Source of the DNA: Sinomicrobium weinanense
Lineage (GTDB): Bacteria; Bacteroidota; Bacteroidia; Flavobacteriales; Flavobacteriaceae
Length of the DNA stretch: 64,000 bases
Direction of reading: 5' to 3'
Assembly (NCBI RefSeq): GCF_018863395.1
Contig: NZ_JAHKRR010000008.1
Span: 1 to 64,000 of the forward strand
The notes under the pieces are model-generated. The model was given only the letters and a program-made list of their open reading frames with translations, was not told the origin of the DNA and searched no databases. Below are positions 18,670 through 26,991 of this stretch, one piece after another (the first letter of the stretch is position 1; every line of letters begins with the position of its first letter). Both the position numbers and the translations under genes were made by a program.

Positions 18670-18873
18670 TTACGGGCATCCTCCGGTAGTTCCTCCACAA
18701 TTGCCGTCTCCCGTAGCCGGGTCGCAAACTTTCATTGTTGGAGGGCTACAAACCGGCCACCAGGTCTTGCCGCAGCCATAGCTTATCCAGTCCCCTCCTT
18801 TTATCTTTTCAGAATTAAGGTCAGAGATGGTCTGTTTGTTCAGTTTAAGTGTTTTTAAACTTCTTTTTTTCAT
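18670..18873 (-). CDS. Class I lanthipeptide precursor 1 (five Cys)
   Basis: A 67-residue precursor. The leader begins MKKRSLKTLKLNKQTIS and ends in Gly-Gly at 26-27, the site expected for the C39 transporter peptidase. The core (residues 28-67, starting DWISYGCGKTWWPVC) has cysteines 34, 42, 50, 59 and 66. Each has Ser or Thr three to five residues before it (S31, T37, T46, T54, T62/T63), giving up to five small rings. It resembles the GG-Bacteroidales natural-product precursor group. Leader and the first two rings align with precursor 4. The product itself is unknown. Confidence 0.9.
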   Translation of the reverse strand: MKKRSLKTLKLNKQTISDLNSEKIKGGDWISYGCGKTWWPVCSPPTMKVCDPATGDGNCGGTTGGCP

Positions 18874-18886
18874 GATAATGGGATTT

Positions 18887-19063
18887 TTAAGAAATATTGT
18901 TACACACTGTAATACAATCTTGCTTTATGGACTGCGTAGGTCCCGGGCAGGTTTCACAACTATACCCGGTTTCTCCGCCCAGAATTTCACGGGCTGTCTC
19001 CTGATCCAGGCGGCTAATGATCTTTTTGTTCAGACTTAGGTTTTTGAGATCCTTTTTTTTCAT
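18887..19063 (-). CDS. Lanthipeptide-like precursor 2 (divergent leader)
   Basis: A 58-residue open frame translated here by hand. The leader starts MKKKDLKNLSLNKKIISRLD and ends in LGG at 28-30. The core (ETGYSCETCPGPT...) has cysteines 36, 39, 50 and 54 with nearby Ser/Thr. It shares the LNKK-IS pattern and GG with its neighbours, but residues 19-30 (LDQETAREILGG) differ and the core is unrelated to the other three, so it is a second precursor family served by the same machinery. Only 13 bp separate it from precursor 1. Confidence 0.85.
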   Translation of the reverse strand: MKKKDLKNLSLNKKIISRLDQETAREILGGETGYSCETCPGPTQSIKQDCITVCNNIS

Positions 19064-19174
19064 GGTTATCGATTTTAATCTATTTTGATATCATAGCATA
19101 GAATGCTTTTACCACACTCTTTTTTCATTTTTTACAACCCACATTCCGGGTATTGTAAAACAAAAGGGCTTAAC

Positions 19175-19330
19175 CTATCCTACACACGGTCGGGCTGCTG
19201 TACATTCCGGTGGCCAGGAACCTGTACATGCAGGACTGGTCCAGTCTTCTCCGCCCTTCAACTTTTCGGGAGTAAAGCCGGAAATCGTCTTTTTGTTGAG
19301 TTTCAGTGATTTTAAACTTCTTTTTTTCAT
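19175..19330 (-). CDS. Class I lanthipeptide precursor 3 (three Cys)
   Basis: A 51-residue open frame translated here by hand. Leader MKKRSLKSLKLNKKTISGFT then PEKLKGG, with Gly-Gly at 26-27. The core EDWTSPACTGSWPPECTAAR plus PCVG has cysteines 35, 43 and 49, each preceded at three to seven residues by Ser/Thr. It is nearly identical in leader to precursor 4 and shares SWPPxC and ARPCxG with it, so the two are recent duplicates. Confidence 0.9.
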   Translation of the reverse strand: MKKRSLKSLKLNKKTISGFTPEKLKGGEDWTSPACTGSWPPECTAARPCVG

Positions 19331-19569
19331 GATTAAAGGTTTTGGATTAAAATACAGAACCGGGTAAAAAGGAAAATGACAGATCGCTGTTCCGGATAGT
19401 ACCTACCACTCTCATTCCGGAGAGTTGTAATAAGCTATACCGGAATATTTGACGAACAAGCTATGAAACTGTTCCACAGTCGATCTGCTTCCTGTTTCCC
19501 TGTCCTGAAAAACGATAAAATAAATACATTAAACATCCTTCCGGGACCGGAAGAATTAGAGGTCATTCC

Positions 19570-19722
19570 TTAACCTATACACGGTCTTGCCTGAGAGCAT
19601 GCCGGTGGCCAGGAATCTCCACAACCGTAGGTAGGTCAGTCTCCTCCCTTTACTTTTTCGGGAGTAAAACCGGAAATGGTCTTTTTGTTGAGTTTAAGCG
19701 ATTTGAGGCTTCTTTTTTTCAT
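19570..19722 (-). pseudogene. Lanthipeptide precursor 4 broken by a stop after GG
   Basis: The frame starts with the same leader as precursor 3 (MKKRSLKSLKLNKKTISGFT, then PEKVKGGD) but codon 29 is TGA (bases 19638-19636). The frame then continues open to a TAA at 19570, and the unread part reads PTYGCGDSWPPACSQARPCI-G. Precursors 1 and 3 have Trp (TGG) just after GGD or GGED, and YGCG sits at 32-35 in both precursor 1 and this gene. A single TGG to TGA change therefore explains the defect. As written it would make only a 28-residue leader. A sequencing error is possible. Confidence 0.85.
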
Positions 19723-19770
19723 GAGAATTAAATTTTAGGATTTGGATTCTCAAGATAGCAAAAAAAATCA

Positions 19771-19778
19771 CAAATACA
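19771..19778 (-). promoter_or_regulatory. Weak candidate promoter of the precursor genes
   Basis: Minus-strand TGTATTTG is one mismatch from TAnnTTTG and lies about 50 bp before the first precursor ATG (19722), at the end boundary of the HlyD gene (stop at 19780). No clear -33 element is present. Confidence 0.3.
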
Positions 19779-19779
19779 T

Positions 19780-21096
19780 TTAATTCCGTGAAAATATTTT
19801 ATTCAATTGATAAAAGATCCGTTGCAGGATACTGAGCTCTTCCGTGATGATCTCGGCATTGCCCTGCATTTCCTGCCGGAATTCGAGTTTTTTATCAAAC
19901 GAAGTCTCCAGGCTGCCCACATTAACGTAAATGGAATATATGGCTTCTCCTTTTTTCGGAACAGCGGAGATATCGACAATATGCCCCTGCAAACTGCCCC
20001 ATTCCTGATAAGGGTAATTATCCAGTTTTATGATGACCTCCTGCCCTACCTTCACTTTCCCGGAATTCTGCACCGGCATGGTTACCTGCCCGATCAGGGA
20101 ATCGGTCTCTTCCGGCACTACTGTAAATACAATATCTCCCGCCTGTACGTTCTGGTATTTGTGGCGTATATCGAACATGGAAACCTTGCCTTTCATCGGG
20201 CTTTTTAAGATATTGGTAAGCTCCCAGTTATGGATCTCGTTCTTCAGGATTTCGAGACTTCCCTCTAATTGCTGGCGATAGCTGTAGCTAAGTTCTTCGC
20301 CCGTAATGGTAGACTGGGTCTTACTTCCACTGAGTGAAGCAATGGCAATACGGGTATTGGACACGGAACTTTTGAGGTTCTCGTATCGCTGCTTGTCTGC
20401 GAGATAACTCCTGGAGATGGTCTCGAATTCGGACCTGGAAATAACCCCCTTGTCCAGCAACGCCTTGTTCCTTGCGTATTCCGATTCGGAAAGGGCCAGT
20501 TCCTGTGCAAAGAGTTCCAGCTGATTTTGCTGTTTGTCCAGCAGCTCGTATTGCTCTTCTATTTGCTGTGTGGCTGCCATGATCTCCTGCCTGTTCGGTT
20601 CCAGTATATTAAAAAGGACATATTTCTGATATTGGGACACAAAATCGGAATAAGCCTGCCGGACGCTCCCCAGCTTCAGATGAGGCGGAAAAATGAGCGG
20701 GATGGAATCCGGGGGTATCAGGCGTGGTGTAAAATCTGACAACCTGTCCCTGAGCTTGTATACATCCCGGAGATCTGCCGTATTTTCTATCTCTGCCAGC
20801 ACCTCACCTTCTTTGACGGACTGATCGGCTTTTACAAACAACCCCGTTAACTTGCCCGAACTATTGGCTTCTATATAGGCCGGGGGTGTCCTGGTGGTGA
20901 TGGTAATACGGGCCATGATAATATCGTCATAACGAATGAGCGCACTTTCCACGATGAGAAGTACTACGATAATAAATACTACCGTAGTCCCCCAGCGGAT
21001 CATCCAGCCGGGCGCTGCTCCAAGAATCTCCTTCACCTGGTCGGAACGTTCGTCCAGGTGGTCGATCTTTTTCTTTTTCTCTTTGGTTTCACTCAT
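19780..21096 (-). CDS. HlyD-family secretion adaptor
   Basis: A 438-residue membrane-fusion protein. One transmembrane segment (TTVVFIIVVLLIVESAL near 38-54) follows a short cytoplasmic N-terminus. Then come a lipoyl-like half motif (SSGKLTGLFVKADQSVKEGE near 80-98), a long helical hairpin region (about 160-265), the second lipoyl half and a beta-barrel with VGQEVIIKLDNYPYQEWG near 355-372. It partners the ABC transporter encoded 146 bp upstream to carry peptide across the periplasm. An outer-membrane TolC partner is not encoded in the window. Confidence 0.88.
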   Translation of the reverse strand: MSETKEKKKKIDHLDERSDQVKEILGAAPGWMIRWGTTVVFIIVVLLIVESALIRYDDIIMARITITTRTPPAYIEANSSGKLTGLFVKADQSVKEGEVLAEIENTADLRDVYKLRDRLSDFTPRLIPPDSIPLIFPPHLKLGSVRQAYSDFVSQYQKYVLFNILEPNRQEIMAATQQIEEQYELLDKQQNQLELFAQELALSESEYARNKALLDKGVISRSEFETISRSYLADKQRYENLKSSVSNTRIAIASLSGSKTQSTITGEELSYSYRQQLEGSLEILKNEIHNWELTNILKSPMKGKVSMFDIRHKYQNVQAGDIVFTVVPEETDSLIGQVTMPVQNSGKVKVGQEVIIKLDNYPYQEWGSLQGHIVDISAVPKKGEAIYSIYVNVGSLETSFDKKLEFRQEMQGNAEIITEELSILQRIFYQLNKIFSRN

Positions 21097-21119
21097 TTTT
21101 TCCCTCGGCTTTAGTTTAT

Positions 21120-21214
21120 CCTGAGCCTGCCTGCACTGAGCACTTCGATAAATGATATACTGACTTTATCGAAGTGCCCGGTATATTACTTGTCGAACTG
21201 CCGAAGGGCTCAGG
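21120..21214. repeat. Composite palindromic repeat between transporter and HlyD genes
   Basis: An outer inverted pair CCTGAGC (21120-21126) and GCTCAGG (21208-21214) encloses an inner perfect 13 bp pair GCACTTCGATAAA (21140-21152) and TTTATCGAAGTGC (21165-21177). It belongs to the same TGAGC/CGAAG word family as the repeats near thiDE and in thiG, and would fold as a nested RNA structure inside the transcript. Confidence 0.6.
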
Positions 21215-21242
21215 AACCGGAAATCTAAATTCGAAAATCCTT

Positions 21243-23447
21243 TTATTCTCCCAGTTCCAACTGGTTTTTGACCAGCGTATAATAGGCCCCTTTTTTCTGT
21301 GCCAGTTCCCGGTGTGTCCCCTGTTCAATGATCTTTCCTTTTTCGAGAACGATGATCTGGTCGGCATTTTTTACCGTACTGAGCCTGTGGGCTACGATGA
21401 CTACGGTCTTCCCTTTATAGAACTCCTCCAGGTTCTCCATGATCGTCTTTTCGTTATTGGCATCGAGGGCACTGGTGGCTTCGTCAAAAAAGATGTATTT
21501 CGGGTCTTTGTATACCGAACGGGCGATCAGTATGCGTTGTCTTTGCCCGCCACTGATATTTACCCCGCTGGAGCCTATTTTGGTGTTGTAGCCCGACGGC
21601 TGTTCTTCGATAAAACCTTCTATATTGGCCACACTGACAGCATGTACCAGCCGCTCCTTGCTGATGACCCCTTCCGAATCGGACTCTGTAATATTCCGGG
21701 CTATCGTATCCCCGAAGAGAAAACCATCCTGCATGACCGAACCGCATGCCCTTCGCCACATGGTGGTGTTCAGGTTGTTCAACCGCGTATTTCCTACGGA
21801 GATGGTCCCTTCGATGGGGTCATAGAATTTGAGCAGGAGCTTTACCAGGGTGGTCTTACCGCTTCCGCTGGCACCTACTATGGCCGTTACCTTACCTTCC
21901 GGGATCTCGAAATTGAGATGATCGAGCACCAGCGGAGAAGCACTTCCGCCATACCTGAAACTGACATCCTGGAACTTAACACTTTTGTCATCCGGAAGAT
22001 CAGTTATATTATCTTCAAAAGGGTCTTCTTCATCGTCCCTGGAATGAATTTCCGCCAGCCTTTCCAAACTTATCTTGGCATCCTGCCCGGTTTGAATAAA
22101 AGTGATAAAATTGTTGATGGGAAGATTCAGTTGCCCTATAATATATTGTACGGAAAGCATCATCCCCAGGGTGAGTTCTCCTTCGATCACGGCTTTGGCA
22201 GCGATGAACGTGATCAGGATATTTTTTAATTCATTGAGAAAGCGCCCCCCGGTATTCTGCGTCTGGGAAAGGGACAACCCTTTAATGGATATCTTGAACA
22301 GGCGCACCTGGATCGCTTCCCATTCCCAACGCCTTCGCCTTTCCGAACCGTTGAGCTTGATCTCCTGCATCCCGGAAATGAGCTGGTAAAGGCTGCTTTG
22401 GTTGTCGGACGACTGGTCGAACCGCTTGTAATCCAGCTCCGCTCTTTTTTTCATAAAGAGCAGGGTCCACCCGATATAGAGTATGGAGCCGAAAAGAAAG
22501 ATGAGAAATATCCCCAGGTCGTAATAGGCCAGCACCACCCCGAAAATAACAACATTAAATGCCGAGAACAGCGTATTGAGCGTAGTGGTGGACAAAAAAT
22601 TCTGTATCCGGTTATGATCGTAGATCCGCTGAATGATATCTCCTGTATTCTTGGAGTCGAAGAACGCTATGGGCAACCGCATCAGCTTGATGAGAAAATC
22701 AGAGATCAGGTTGATGTTCACCCTGCTGGTTACATGTAGTAAAATCCAGCCCCGTATGAGCTCTACGGTGGTCTGGGAAATGAACAGGGTCAACTGGGCC
22801 ACCAGTATGAGATAGACAAAATTAAGGTTCTGGTAGTTGATCCCATAGTCTACCACAGCCTGGGTGAGAAAAGGAAAGATCAACTGGAGCAAACTGCCTA
22901 CGAGCAGGCCCAGGAATAATTGGGTCAGGTGTTTTTTATAGGGTCTGAAATACCAGAACAGGAATTTAAAGCCGTATTCTTTTTTCGTTCCCTGATCGTT
23001 TTCATAGAAATTGGGCGTAGGTTCGAGTAACAACAGGTAGCCTTCGTCGCTATCTATATCGGCGCTTTTCCCCATCCAGCCGGATACAAATTCCTTTTTA
23101 CTGTATTTCACCAACCCATGGGCCGGGTCTGCCACGTATACCTTGTCCTTTTTAATGGCGTAGACCACTACAAAATGCCGTTGCCTCCAATGCGCAATAC
23201 AGGGCAGGGGTACTTCTTGCTCCAGGGTTTTAAAATCTATGCTCACCGCCAGGGAGTGAAAACCGATGCTTTCTGCAGCTTCGGCTATCCCGCCCAGGGA
23301 TACCCCCTCGCGGGTAATATTGGCTTTCCGTCTTAAAAAATCGGTAGAATAAGACCTTCCGTAATACCGGGCTATCATCCGAAGGCAGGTAGGGCCACAG
23401 TCCATTTGATCGAGCTGCCTGTAAAACGGAAACTTCTTCAGGTTCAT
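21243..23447 (-). CDS. Peptidase C39 ABC transporter (LanT-like)
   Basis: A 734-residue bifunctional exporter. Residues 1-135 are a C39 cysteine protease domain with catalytic C17 (QLDQMDCGPTCLRM), H91 (QRHFVVV) and D107 (VADPAHG), which cuts double-glycine leaders. Residues about 160-440 hold six membrane segments. The ATPase domain has Walker A GASGSGKTT at 525-533, signature SGGQRQR near 632 and Walker B with FFDEATSALD near 652. It fits the Gly-Gly motifs of the downstream precursors. It is the first gene of the cluster on the minus strand and is divergent from a susC gene. Confidence 0.95.
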   Translation of the reverse strand: MNLKKFPFYRQLDQMDCGPTCLRMIARYYGRSYSTDFLRRKANITREGVSLGGIAEAAESIGFHSLAVSIDFKTLEQEVPLPCIAHWRQRHFVVVYAIKKDKVYVADPAHGLVKYSKKEFVSGWMGKSADIDSDEGYLLLLEPTPNFYENDQGTKKEYGFKFLFWYFRPYKKHLTQLFLGLLVGSLLQLIFPFLTQAVVDYGINYQNLNFVYLILVAQLTLFISQTTVELIRGWILLHVTSRVNINLISDFLIKLMRLPIAFFDSKNTGDIIQRIYDHNRIQNFLSTTTLNTLFSAFNVVIFGVVLAYYDLGIFLIFLFGSILYIGWTLLFMKKRAELDYKRFDQSSDNQSSLYQLISGMQEIKLNGSERRRRWEWEAIQVRLFKISIKGLSLSQTQNTGGRFLNELKNILITFIAAKAVIEGELTLGMMLSVQYIIGQLNLPINNFITFIQTGQDAKISLERLAEIHSRDDEEDPFEDNITDLPDDKSVKFQDVSFRYGGSASPLVLDHLNFEIPEGKVTAIVGASGSGKTTLVKLLLKFYDPIEGTISVGNTRLNNLNTTMWRRACGSVMQDGFLFGDTIARNITESDSEGVISKERLVHAVSVANIEGFIEEQPSGYNTKIGSSGVNISGGQRQRILIARSVYKDPKYIFFDEATSALDANNEKTIMENLEEFYKGKTVVIVAHRLSTVKNADQIIVLEKGKIIEQGTHRELAQKKGAYYTLVKNQLELGE

Positions 23448-23844
23448 AAATAGGTTTTAGTAGGTAGAACTCCTTGTTCTGGCAGTTAAGGAATTTTTGT
23501 TCAGCGTACTAAAATAGAAAAAAACTCAGACGTATAAACCCGTAGTATAAACAAAATTCGCCGACATCCCTTTGTCTTTTTGCCTGAAACAGTTCATACA
23601 GAAACGATCAGAAGATTTCTCCAGGATTTAAAGAATGAAGGCTTTTTCTTTCTTACACAGAATTCATATCTCACAACAAATAGTTAATAATTATATTTTA
23701 ATAGTACTAATTAACTTAATTTTAACTAAATAATTTTACTAAAATTAACTTATAAAGTTAAAATTTAATACAATAAAAATTAATTTCTTGTGTATTTAAC
23801 ATTCTTTTAAGATATTTACAGAAGCTAATTCAAATAATTAAACA
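23448..23844. other. AT-rich divergent intergenic region
   Basis: Lies between the lanthipeptide transporter gene (minus) and the first susC gene (plus). It holds AATTAACTTAATTTTAAC (23709-23726) and CTAATTCAAATAATT (23825-23839), both shared with the leader of the susC gene at 34353. No TAnnTTTG box or reading frame was convincing. Confidence 0.5.
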
Positions 23845-26800
23845 ATGAGAACAAAGTTTAGTAGACTACTAACGCTACTATTAGCGTTTGTTGTGCATCT
23901 TTCTTTTGCACAGGAAAAAACGATCACAGGTACGGTAACCGATCAGAACGGTATGCCCCTGCCGGGAGTTAACATTCTTGTAAAAGAGTCCACTACGGGA
24001 ACCCAAACCGATTTTGACGGGAATTATTCCATTCAGGCCAGCACAGGCCAGGTCCTGGTCTATTCGTATATTGGTATGACCAATGTAGAAAGGACCATCG
24101 GGGCAGAAAACACCATTAATGTACAAATGGCCGAAAGTGCCGAAGCGCTGGAAGAAGTTGTTGTTACCGCCCTCGGTATCAAAAGAGAAGAAAAAGCTCT
24201 GGGTTATGCTGTACAAGGTATTTCCGGTGACGGTTTAACCGAAGCGAGGGAAAGCAACATATCCAATGCCATAAGCGGTAAAGTTGCTGGAGTACAGGTA
24301 ACAGGAACCTCAGGTAGTGTTGGCGCTTCCTCAAGGATTGTCCTTAGGGGTAATTCGTCAATAACAGGTAATAACGAACCTTTGTACGTAGTCGATGGGG
24401 TTCCTATTGACAATAGATCTTTTGGTGATGCAGGTTCTACAGGTGGCGTCGACCTACCGAACGGGGCCGCTGACATCAACCCCGATGATATTGAATCAGT
24501 ATCCGTTTTAAAAGGGCCTAATGCCGCCGCACTATATGGCTTAAGGGCGGGTAACGGTGTCATAGTGATCACAACCAAAAGAGGCAGCGAAGGCAAAAAA
24601 TTCGAAGTCTCCTTAAACACTAACGTCACCTTCTCCAATCCTTTAATATTGCCGGATTATCAAAATTCATACGGGCAAGGCGGAGATCCCAGCGGTTTTG
24701 AATTTGTTGATGGTGCCGGTGGTGGTATTGGAGATGGAGTTGATGAGAGCTGGGGGGCCCCATTGGACGTAGGCTTAGAATTTATTCAATGGAACTCTCA
24801 GTTAATAAACGACGGAAAACCTCTTCCGTGGGTTTCTTATCCGGATAATGTAAAGGACTTCCTGGACACAGGGATCAATATCAGCAATAATTTATCACTC
24901 ACCAAGGGAAACATGAGATTATCCATCGGTAATAGTGATGAACAGGGGATGATCCCTTTTACGGAACTCAAAAAACTGACTATTGGATTTAACGGAAGCA
25001 TGGATCTGGGAGAACGATTCACGGCGAGCCTGTCTGCCAATTACTTTAATATAGACAGTGATAATTTACCTATAAGCGGGTATAACAACGAAAACCCTTT
25101 TCAGCAATTCATCTGGTCTGCCAGGAATGTTAATTTTGCAGATCTAAGAGACTGGAGAAACTTTCCTTTGGCCCCGGACCATACTGCTGCTGCGGGCACT
25201 CCGCTCAACTGGAACCACAATTTCCAGAACAACCCGTATTGGGTGCTGGAAACCAACCGAAATACACTTGAAAAGGACCGTCTTGTAGGTAACGTCAATT
25301 TATCATATCAATTAAATGACTGGCTGTCCCTAAGCACTACGCTAGGAACAGATTTTTACTCTCAATTGGAGACCAGCAGGCAAGCCATGGGAAGTAATAA
25401 TGCTCCTGACGGATCTTACACAGAAATACAAAGAAGGTTTGAAGAGATAAATGCCAGCGTGCTGCTGAGCATGGAAAAGGACATCTCAGAAGATATTTCG
25501 ATTTCATTCAATGTGGGGGGCAATCATATGAACAGAAAATACCACAGTACTTTTGGATCCCTTCCAGCTTTGGAGCTTCCGGATCTATACAATTTATCCA
25601 ATTTACAAACCGGTGCCACAGCAACAGTTAATAATACAAATCGAAATCAAAAAATAAACAGTTTATACGGATACGGACAAATTGCGTACAAGAACTTCTT
25701 TTTTATTGATTTCACCGGTAGAAATGACTGGGCAAGTATTTTACCCAAAAAGAACAACTCGTTCTTCTACCCTTCCATTTCCACTTCCATAGTACTATCT
25801 GACATATTCAACCTGGGAGAAAGTGTAAATTTCCTCAAATTAAGGGGTGGATGGTCAAAAGTGGGAAGCACTGGTGCATTAAGCCCTTACAATATCAATC
25901 CCACCTTTAGCCTTAACAACACAGGTTTTGGCAACCAGGGGCAGGTACCTAACACCCTATTCAACCCCAACTTAAAAGCAGAGACCGTTACAGGTATAGA
26001 GGTTGGTCTTGACGCTAAATTTTTCCAGAACAGATTACGCTTAAATGCAACATACTACGACCAGCAAAGTGAAGACCTGTTAGTTCCTATCCAGGTATCT
26101 TCCTCAACGGGTTACCGAAATGTATGGGATAATATCGCAGACATGAGTAATAAGGGTGTGGAAATACAACTTGGAGGAACAATAGTTCGCACTGAAGATT
26201 TCAGTTTCGATATAGACCTCAACTGGGCAAAAAACGACAACCAGGTCACTTCATTAGGTGAGTTAGACAGCTATGTCCTTGGAGGCCAATGGGGTGTTAC
26301 CCTGGAGGCCCGTGCCGACCATCCGTATGGCGTGCTCGTGGGACGTGATTTTGAAAGGACTGATGATGGCCAGGTAATATACCAAGACGGACTTCCGTTG
26401 ATTGACCAAACCCCGAAAGTCCTCGGAGATATCGCCCCAGACTGGACCGGAGGTGCCAATTTCTCTATCAGGTACAAAAACCTTGATTTTTCTACGTTAA
26501 TAGACGCAAAAATCGGAGGAGACATTCATAGCATGACGTACGCCTGGGGGAGATATGCTGGTACTCTTGAAGAAAGTTTAATAGGAAGAGAGGGAGGTGT
26601 AGTAGGTAATGGTGTAAAGTCTGACGGCAATGGAGGCTATGTTCCCAACGATGTGATTTCCCCTGCAAAATCCTTTAACCAGGCATCTTATAGCAACTCG
26701 ATCGAGTCCAGCGCCATATTTGATGCTTCTTACGTGAAGCTCAGGCAGGTGACTCTCGGCTATTCCATACCTTCGAGATTATTAGAGAATACCCCTATTC

Positions 26801-26970
26801 AATCCCTTAAGTTTTCAGTAGTTGGCAGAAACCTGGCCCTATTATACAAAAAGGCCCCACATATAGACCCCGAAACCGGTTTTAGTAGTGCTAACGGCGA
26901 ACAGGGCCAGGAGTTCGGACAATATCCTTCTGCCAGAAATATAGGCTTTAACATCAACTTAAAATTCTGA
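23845..26970 (+). CDS. SusC/RagA-type TonB-dependent receptor 1
   Basis: A 1041-residue outer-membrane transporter. A signal peptide (about 1-22, ending SFAQ) is followed by a carboxypeptidase-D-like regulatory domain (26-105, with TGTVTDQNGMPLPGVNILVK), a TonB box-like segment with EALEEVVVTALG, and a plug domain (about 120-230, with GVQVTGTSG and PLYVVDGVPID). The rest is a beta barrel ending in INLKF. The ligand is unknown. The susD gene follows after 21 bp. The leader and first 90 residues closely resemble the two further SusC proteins downstream. Confidence 0.93.
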   Translation: MRTKFSRLLTLLLAFVVHLSFAQEKTITGTVTDQNGMPLPGVNILVKESTTGTQTDFDGNYSIQASTGQVLVYSYIGMTNVERTIGAENTINVQMAESAEALEEVVVTALGIKREEKALGYAVQGISGDGLTEARESNISNAISGKVAGVQVTGTSGSVGASSRIVLRGNSSITGNNEPLYVVDGVPIDNRSFGDAGSTGGVDLPNGAADINPDDIESVSVLKGPNAAALYGLRAGNGVIVITTKRGSEGKKFEVSLNTNVTFSNPLILPDYQNSYGQGGDPSGFEFVDGAGGGIGDGVDESWGAPLDVGLEFIQWNSQLINDGKPLPWVSYPDNVKDFLDTGINISNNLSLTKGNMRLSIGNSDEQGMIPFTELKKLTIGFNGSMDLGERFTASLSANYFNIDSDNLPISGYNNENPFQQFIWSARNVNFADLRDWRNFPLAPDHTAAAGTPLNWNHNFQNNPYWVLETNRNTLEKDRLVGNVNLSYQLNDWLSLSTTLGTDFYSQLETSRQAMGSNNAPDGSYTEIQRRFEEINASVLLSMEKDISEDISISFNVGGNHMNRKYHSTFGSLPALELPDLYNLSNLQTGATATVNNTNRNQKINSLYGYGQIAYKNFFFIDFTGRNDWASILPKKNNSFFYPSISTSIVLSDIFNLGESVNFLKLRGGWSKVGSTGALSPYNINPTFSLNNTGFGNQGQVPNTLFNPNLKAETVTGIEVGLDAKFFQNRLRLNATYYDQQSEDLLVPIQVSSSTGYRNVWDNIADMSNKGVEIQLGGTIVRTEDFSFDIDLNWAKNDNQVTSLGELDSYVLGGQWGVTLEARADHPYGVLVGRDFERTDDGQVIYQDGLPLIDQTPKVLGDIAPDWTGGANFSIRYKNLDFSTLIDAKIGGDIHSMTYAWGRYAGTLEESLIGREGGVVGNGVKSDGNGGYVPNDVISPAKSFNQASYSNSIESSAIFDASYVKLRQVTLGYSIPSRLLENTPIQSLKFSVVGRNLALLYKKAPHIDPETGFSSANGEQGQEFGQYPSARNIGFNINLKF

Positions 26971-26991
26971 ATAGGTTAAAAAATATATATC

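Noticed and set aside
19340-19560. A fifth lanthipeptide precursor between genes 3 and 4
   Set aside because: The minus-strand starts there give short frames without LNKK, GG or a Cys-rich core.
19636-19638. TGA in precursor 4 read as tryptophan or selenocysteine
   Set aside because: Nothing nearby looks like a selenocysteine insertion element, and other genes here use TGA as a stop, so a mutation is simpler.
21174-22229. A 351-codon plus-strand frame opposite the ABC transporter
   Set aside because: The transporter has intact catalytic and ATPase motifs on the other strand; this frame has none.
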